Origin: Planctomycetota bacterium | GTDB taxonomy: Bacteria > Planctomycetota > PUPC01 > JABMSA01 > JAUWKK01 | NCBI GenBank assembly: GCA_030614245.1 | Contig: JAUWKK010000077.1 | Location: 1-9,793 of the forward strand | Length of the DNA: 9,793 nt | Direction: 5' to 3' | Shown here: piece by piece, positions 6,809-9,793 of the stretch | How positions within the stretch are numbered: position 1 is the first letter of the stretch | Layout: the number at the start of each line of letters is the position of its first letter | Translations under genes and position numbers: made by a program | Notes under the pieces: generated by a model | Databases searched by the model: none | Seen by the model: only the letters and a program-made list of their open reading frames with translations | What the model was told of the DNA's origin: nothing

Positions 6809-7495
6809 TCATGATTGCGACAGTTCCCTGATCGATTCATCACGGCCGATCATGACGAGCACGACGCCTTCCTCGAGCACATCTTCGGCCTGCGGGATGT
6901 CGTTGATCGTCTCCTTGAACGTGCGTTTGCCGTTCTCGTCGATGTCGGGCTCTTTGTGCTTGATGGCCGCGACATTCACGCCGAACCGCTTGCGCAGGCT
7001 CAGTTCCTCGAGCGTCTTGCCGACGAAACTCGGGGGCACCTCGACCTCCGCGACGGCGTGGCCGCTCACTAGCGGGACGACCTTCTGGATATTCGCCGCA
7101 ACGAGGCTGTCGGCGATATTGATGGCCATCTCCTCTTCAAGCCTGATCACGCGCGAGACGCCCGCGAGGTCGAGCAGCCGGGCCTGAAGCGGGTCCATCG
7201 CCCTGCTGTAGATCGTCCTTACGCCTATCTTCTTCAGCAGCATCGTGGTCAGCAGGTTAGCCTCTATGTTGTCGCCGATGCAGACCATGACGGCGTCCAT
7301 TTCGGCGAGGCCGACTGATTCGAGCGCGCGTTCGTCCGTCGAGTCCAGCCCCACGGCCACTGCAACGGAGTCCTTTATCGCCTCGATGCGATCCTCGCTC
7401 GCGTCCATCGCCGTGACCTCAACGCCCTTCTCCGTCAGGCGCCTGGCAACGGCCGTACCAAACCGCCCGACCCCGATTACTCCGATCTGTCTCAT
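6809..7495 (-). CDS. ktrA: K+ uptake regulatory subunit KtrA (RCK protein)
   Basis: The 228-residue product has the two-domain layout of KtrA/TrkA-type RCK proteins. RCK_N (1-135) opens with the nucleotide-binding GVGRFG (8-13), and the acidic residue at the end of strand 2 is D31 in AMDAS. The family pattern IGDNIEANLL (73-82) and RAMDPLQARLLDLAGVSRVI (98-117) follow. RCK_C (about 138-222) contains VPPSFVGKTLEELSLRKRFGVNVAAIK, the usual TrkA-C pattern. Length is normal for the single-RCK KtrA type; full TrkA is about twice as long. It should form a cytoplasmic octameric ring that binds ATP/ADP or NAD(H) and gates KtrB. TrkA-C domains often bind c-di-AMP, which cannot be judged here. AAAGGGA lies about eight bases before the ATG. 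Start and stop are intact, and the gene follows ktrB by 53 bases, so both are probably in one transcript. Confidence 0.9.
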   Translation of the reverse strand: MRQIGVIGVGRFGTAVARRLTEKGVEVTAMDASEDRIEAIKDSVAVAVGLDSTDERALESVGLAEMDAVMVCIGDNIEANLLTTMLLKKIGVRTIYSRAMDPLQARLLDLAGVSRVIRLEEEMAINIADSLVAANIQKVVPLVSGHAVAEVEVPPSFVGKTLEELSLRKRFGVNVAAIKHKEPDIDENGKRTFKETINDIPQAEDVLEEGVVLVMIGRDESIRELSQS

Positions 7496-7548
7496 GACAG
7501 TTCCCTTTCGTGCAGCCTGCAGCTAATTCCTATGTCGGTCACATCCCG

Positions 7549-9255
7549 TCAACCGACCAGTACAGTCTCCTCGGCATAACGATAGGCGGCTCTGCGCACG
7601 CCGCCGGCAATCGCGAGTGCAAGCGTGAGCGGCCCTATGCGGCCGACGAACATAACCACGGTTATCAGCAGCCGCCCGGCTGTAGAAAGCGCTGGTGTGA
7701 TGCCGGTTGAAAGCCCGACCGTGCCGAATGCCGACGTCACCTCGAAGCAGACGTCGTCGAACTCTATTCCTGCGCTGCCGCTTTCCGTGACCGAGAGGAC
7801 GAAGACACCCAGAACCACGAGCGCGATACCGAAGCCTATGATGCAGACGGCCCGCTGGGCGGTCGTCGTCGAGATGCGCCGACGGAATGCCTCCGGCTCG
7901 TCGCGGTTGCGCAGCGCCGAGCGCATCCAGATTATCAGCACGGCAACCGTCGTAGTCTTCACGCCGCCGCCGGTCGAACCGGGCGAAGCACCGATGAACA
8001 TCAGCACAATGATCGCCCATCTCGATGCTTCGGTCAAGCTTTTGATTGAAAGCGTATTGAATCCGGCCGTCCTGGCCGTAACCGATTGGAAATACGCACC
8101 CAGCAGCCGATTCTGCCAACTCACGCCCGAATGGACACCGTTGCGTTCGGCAACGAGCAGCGCCGCCATCCCGGCGGCGATCAGGATGGCGGATGTCAGC
8201 AGCACCACTTTCGTCTGCACGATGAAGCCCCGGCGGCGGCTGAACGGATGCCGGCCCAGCCTGGCAAGATCGCGCACCACCAGGAACCCAAGCCCGCCGA
8301 CGATGATCAACGATGACATTATCGCGTTGATCGAGATGCTGGGCTGCCAGTCCTCGAGGCTGCTCGAGAAAAGCGAGAACCCCGCGTTGCAGAAGGCTGA
8401 AACAGCGTGGAAGACCGATTCGTAAATCGTCCGGCCATCGAGGCCCCTCGTCGGCCCCCAGGCGGCCACCAGCAGCACGGCGCCGATCAGTTCCGTGATC
8501 ATCGTCATCTTGAGGATGAATCCCACCATCTCTTGCACGCCGGCAAGCGATTCGTGGCCCAGCACCGCCTGCATCTGCGCTTCGTATCGCTTCGCCATCC
8601 GGCCGCGGGAGAGCAACAGCAGGATCGCCGAGAACGTCATGATTCCCAGCGCGCCGATCTGGATCAGGCAGAGAATGACGATCTGCCCGAAAACCGAGAA
8701 ATCCTTCCCGGTGTCCAGCACGATCAGCCCCGTCACGCACGTGGCCGAGGTCGCAGTGAAGACGGCGTTGACGAAGCCTATCGACTCGCCATTTGCCGAT
8801 GCGAGCGGGAGATCGAGCAGGATTGTGCCGACGAGAATGGCGGCCGCGAACGTGATGACTATCAACTGCGCCGGCCTGAGGCCCAGTTGGCTGATCAGCC
8901 GGGCCGTCCGGTCGCTCCGCCAGAAGCCCATACAGAGCGCGACGAACTGCCTGATCAGGATCGCAATCCGTGCAGCAGGAACGCCCGAGAACAGCCCCGC
9001 TATCGGGACGAGCACGATCAGGTCGATCCAGGCGTGGCGCCAGTAGTTCCTGCGGTCGGGTGAAGTCAGGAACCGCACGACAATATCAACGCACAAGAGA
9101 GCGAGGAAGAGCGGATCGAGCCATCGTGAGATGTCTGCCCATCGTGCCAATGGCGGAGAGATGACGCACAGGAGCAGGCCGAGGGCCGCGAGCGCGACGA
9201 GCGTCCAAGCCCAGTCATACCATTTCAGCCACCGGTTGTTTCCGCCGCCTGCCAC
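7549..9255 (-). CDS. ktrB: KtrB/TrkH-family K+ transporter subunit with N-terminal extension
   Basis: The 568-residue product is the ion-conducting membrane subunit of a Ktr-type K+ uptake system. From about residue 127 it is a normal TrkH/KtrB core of four M1-P-M2 units. The selectivity-filter glycines are visible in TSATCVTGL (G176), HAVSAFCNAGF (G292), SVTARTAGFN (G398) and SAFGTVGLSTG (G514). The intramembrane gating loop GASPGSTGGGVKTTT is at 422-436. Before this core are about 120 extra residues with four hydrophobic helices, beyond the usual length of KtrB (about 450 residues). The start is GTG, with GGAGG about ten bases upstream; no earlier start is better. The promoter at 9303-9330 lies just upstream. 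It acts with KtrA, encoded next. Na+-dependence is known for KtrAB but cannot be read from this sequence. Confidence 0.9.
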   Translation of the reverse strand: MAGGGNNRWLKWYDWAWTLVALAALGLLLCVISPPLARWADISRWLDPLFLALLCVDIVVRFLTSPDRRNYWRHAWIDLIVLVPIAGLFSGVPAARIAILIRQFVALCMGFWRSDRTARLISQLGLRPAQLIVITFAAAILVGTILLDLPLASANGESIGFVNAVFTATSATCVTGLIVLDTGKDFSVFGQIVILCLIQIGALGIMTFSAILLLLSRGRMAKRYEAQMQAVLGHESLAGVQEMVGFILKMTMITELIGAVLLVAAWGPTRGLDGRTIYESVFHAVSAFCNAGFSLFSSSLEDWQPSISINAIMSSLIIVGGLGFLVVRDLARLGRHPFSRRRGFIVQTKVVLLTSAILIAAGMAALLVAERNGVHSGVSWQNRLLGAYFQSVTARTAGFNTLSIKSLTEASRWAIIVLMFIGASPGSTGGGVKTTTVAVLIIWMRSALRNRDEPEAFRRRISTTTAQRAVCIIGFGIALVVLGVFVLSVTESGSAGIEFDDVCFEVTSAFGTVGLSTGITPALSTAGRLLITVVMFVGRIGPLTLALAIAGGVRRAAYRYAEETVLVG

Positions 9256-9302
9256 TATAAAATCGCCTCCGGTATGTCTTCCCGAGTGCGGATGCTCGAA
9301 TC

Positions 9303-9330
9303 ATTCTAATCGGCGCGGCACTGATTTCAA
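9303..9330 (-). promoter_or_regulatory. sigma70-like promoter of the ktrB-ktrA operon
   Basis: On the minus strand TTGAAA (complement of 9325-9330) and TAGAAT (complement of 9303-9308) are spaced by 16 bases, each matching five of six consensus bases. Transcription would begin near 9296, leaving a leader of about 40 bases that contains the ktrB ribosome site. The leader is too short for a c-di-AMP riboswitch, and no other regulatory fold is seen. Confidence 0.5.
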
Positions 9331-9793
9331 ACAGTAAATGCGAAGGAATCGCCCCCGGCCCGGCGGCTGTGGGCAGGCCCGCCACGTATCTGCTTGCCGT
9401 GTTCGGAATACCAGCGGCGGAATTCAGCCCCGTCAGAGCTGCCGCGGGCAGGCGGGTTCCGAACAGCGCAACCGGCATAAGTGCTGCGGGTATCACCCCA
9501 GATCGTGGGGTATGCTGGACAACCGTGATCCAGAGACAATGGATATTTTCAACCCGAATCGCGTGCTAGCTGATTCCTGGCCGCGCAGCGGCCAAGGCCT
9601 ACAGCCTGGCGCTTCAGCCCCAGGAATCAGACAGTATAACAGCTGTGCCCTGAAGGGGCACGGCAAACCTTACCCACGGCGTTGCCGTGGGCTATCTTAT
9701 TTCGCGCCGACGGGGCTGCACTCGGCCGCGGCTCCGCAGCGAAGAGACGAGGCCCCTCCCGGGCGTACCGAAAGCTGACGCGCACGTTCGCGC
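9331..9793. other. Gene-free GC-rich region rich in inverted repeats
   Basis: No coding sequence is convincing here: the frames that stay open give Arg/Pro/Gly-rich products with no motif and no ribosome site. The stretch holds TGTTCGGAA (9400-9408) opposite TTCCGAACA (9457-9465), the short hairpin ACCCC/GGGGT around 9501-9514, and the palindrome cluster 9570-9691 listed separately. It looks like an intergenic repeat region upstream of the ktrB promoter; the next gene lies beyond the window. Confidence 0.5.
9570..9691. repeat. Cluster of four hairpin-forming inverted repeats
   Basis: An 11-bp perfect inverted repeat, CTGATTCCTGG (9570-9580) and CCAGGAATCAG (9620-9630), encloses a 6-bp hairpin GGCCGC-GCA-GCGGCC (9579-9593). 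Next come GTGCCC-TGAAG-GGGCAC (9645-9661) and an 8-bp hairpin CCCACGGC-GTT-GCCGTGGG (9673-9691), followed by CTATCTTATTT. The series of compact stems with tiny loops suggests a dispersed palindromic (REP-like) element. The last hairpin could also terminate plus-strand transcription weakly. Confidence 0.6.

Noticed and set aside
7523..8740. A 405-codon minus-strand open frame overlapping ktrB in another frame
   Set aside because: The product is Arg/His-rich and low in hydrophobic segments; it is the shadow of the KtrB frame, whose pore motifs are unmistakable.
9338..9778. A 146-codon plus-strand open frame near the right edge
   Set aside because: It runs straight through the perfect hairpins at 9570-9691, has no ribosome site, and its Arg/Pro/Gly-rich product shows no domain.

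Overview
The window is GC-rich bacterial chromosomal DNA from an organism I cannot name. The gene mix (a YVTN propeller fused to a dihaem cytochrome, a ThuA-like protein beside a divergent uronate-isomerase-like amidohydrolase, and a membrane protein ending in an E-W-W-L-R-K-R tail) is the kind often met in environmental Planctomycetota, Armatimonadota, Hydrogenedentota and related lineages. That placement is inference from gene content only. There is no transposase, integrase, phage gene or CRISPR array.

Left part (1-1472). The C-terminus of a membrane protein ends at 157. It is followed at once by a 3' fragment of an initiator-type tRNA-Met (166-213) that has no 5' half. Next comes a secreted protein with PepSY/YcdB-like repeats (321-1265), then a 200-base gap with two hairpins, one of which suits a terminator for the gene arriving from the right.

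Middle part (1473-5943). A minus-strand gene encodes an exported YVTN beta-propeller fused to a two-haem cytochrome c peroxidase-like domain. After a 605-base gene-free stretch, two plus-strand genes follow: a ThuA-like protein and a UxaC-like amidohydrolase. They probably form one sugar- or uronate-related transcription unit. An 8-bp palindrome separates them from the convergent gene on the right.

Right part (5944-9330). Three minus-strand genes read leftward from a good sigma70-like promoter at 9303-9330: a KtrB/TrkH-family K+ transporter subunit with an N-terminal extension resembling a voltage-sensor domain, the RCK regulatory subunit KtrA, and an orphan TM-HAMP-PAS-like membrane protein with no output domain. 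KtrB and KtrA should form a membrane K+ uptake complex gated by nucleotide binding to KtrA. The orphan sensor-like protein is attached by position only. Between ktrA and the sensor gene lie two facing arrays of CAGT-N3 heptads, a structured repeat inside the putative operon.

The last 460 bases (9331-9793) hold no convincing gene but contain a cluster of perfect inverted repeats typical of dispersed intergenic palindromes. The most interesting unit is the K+ locus, with its sensor-like extension on KtrB, its orphan sensor and its heptad repeat. No wholly new system can be shown from this window.
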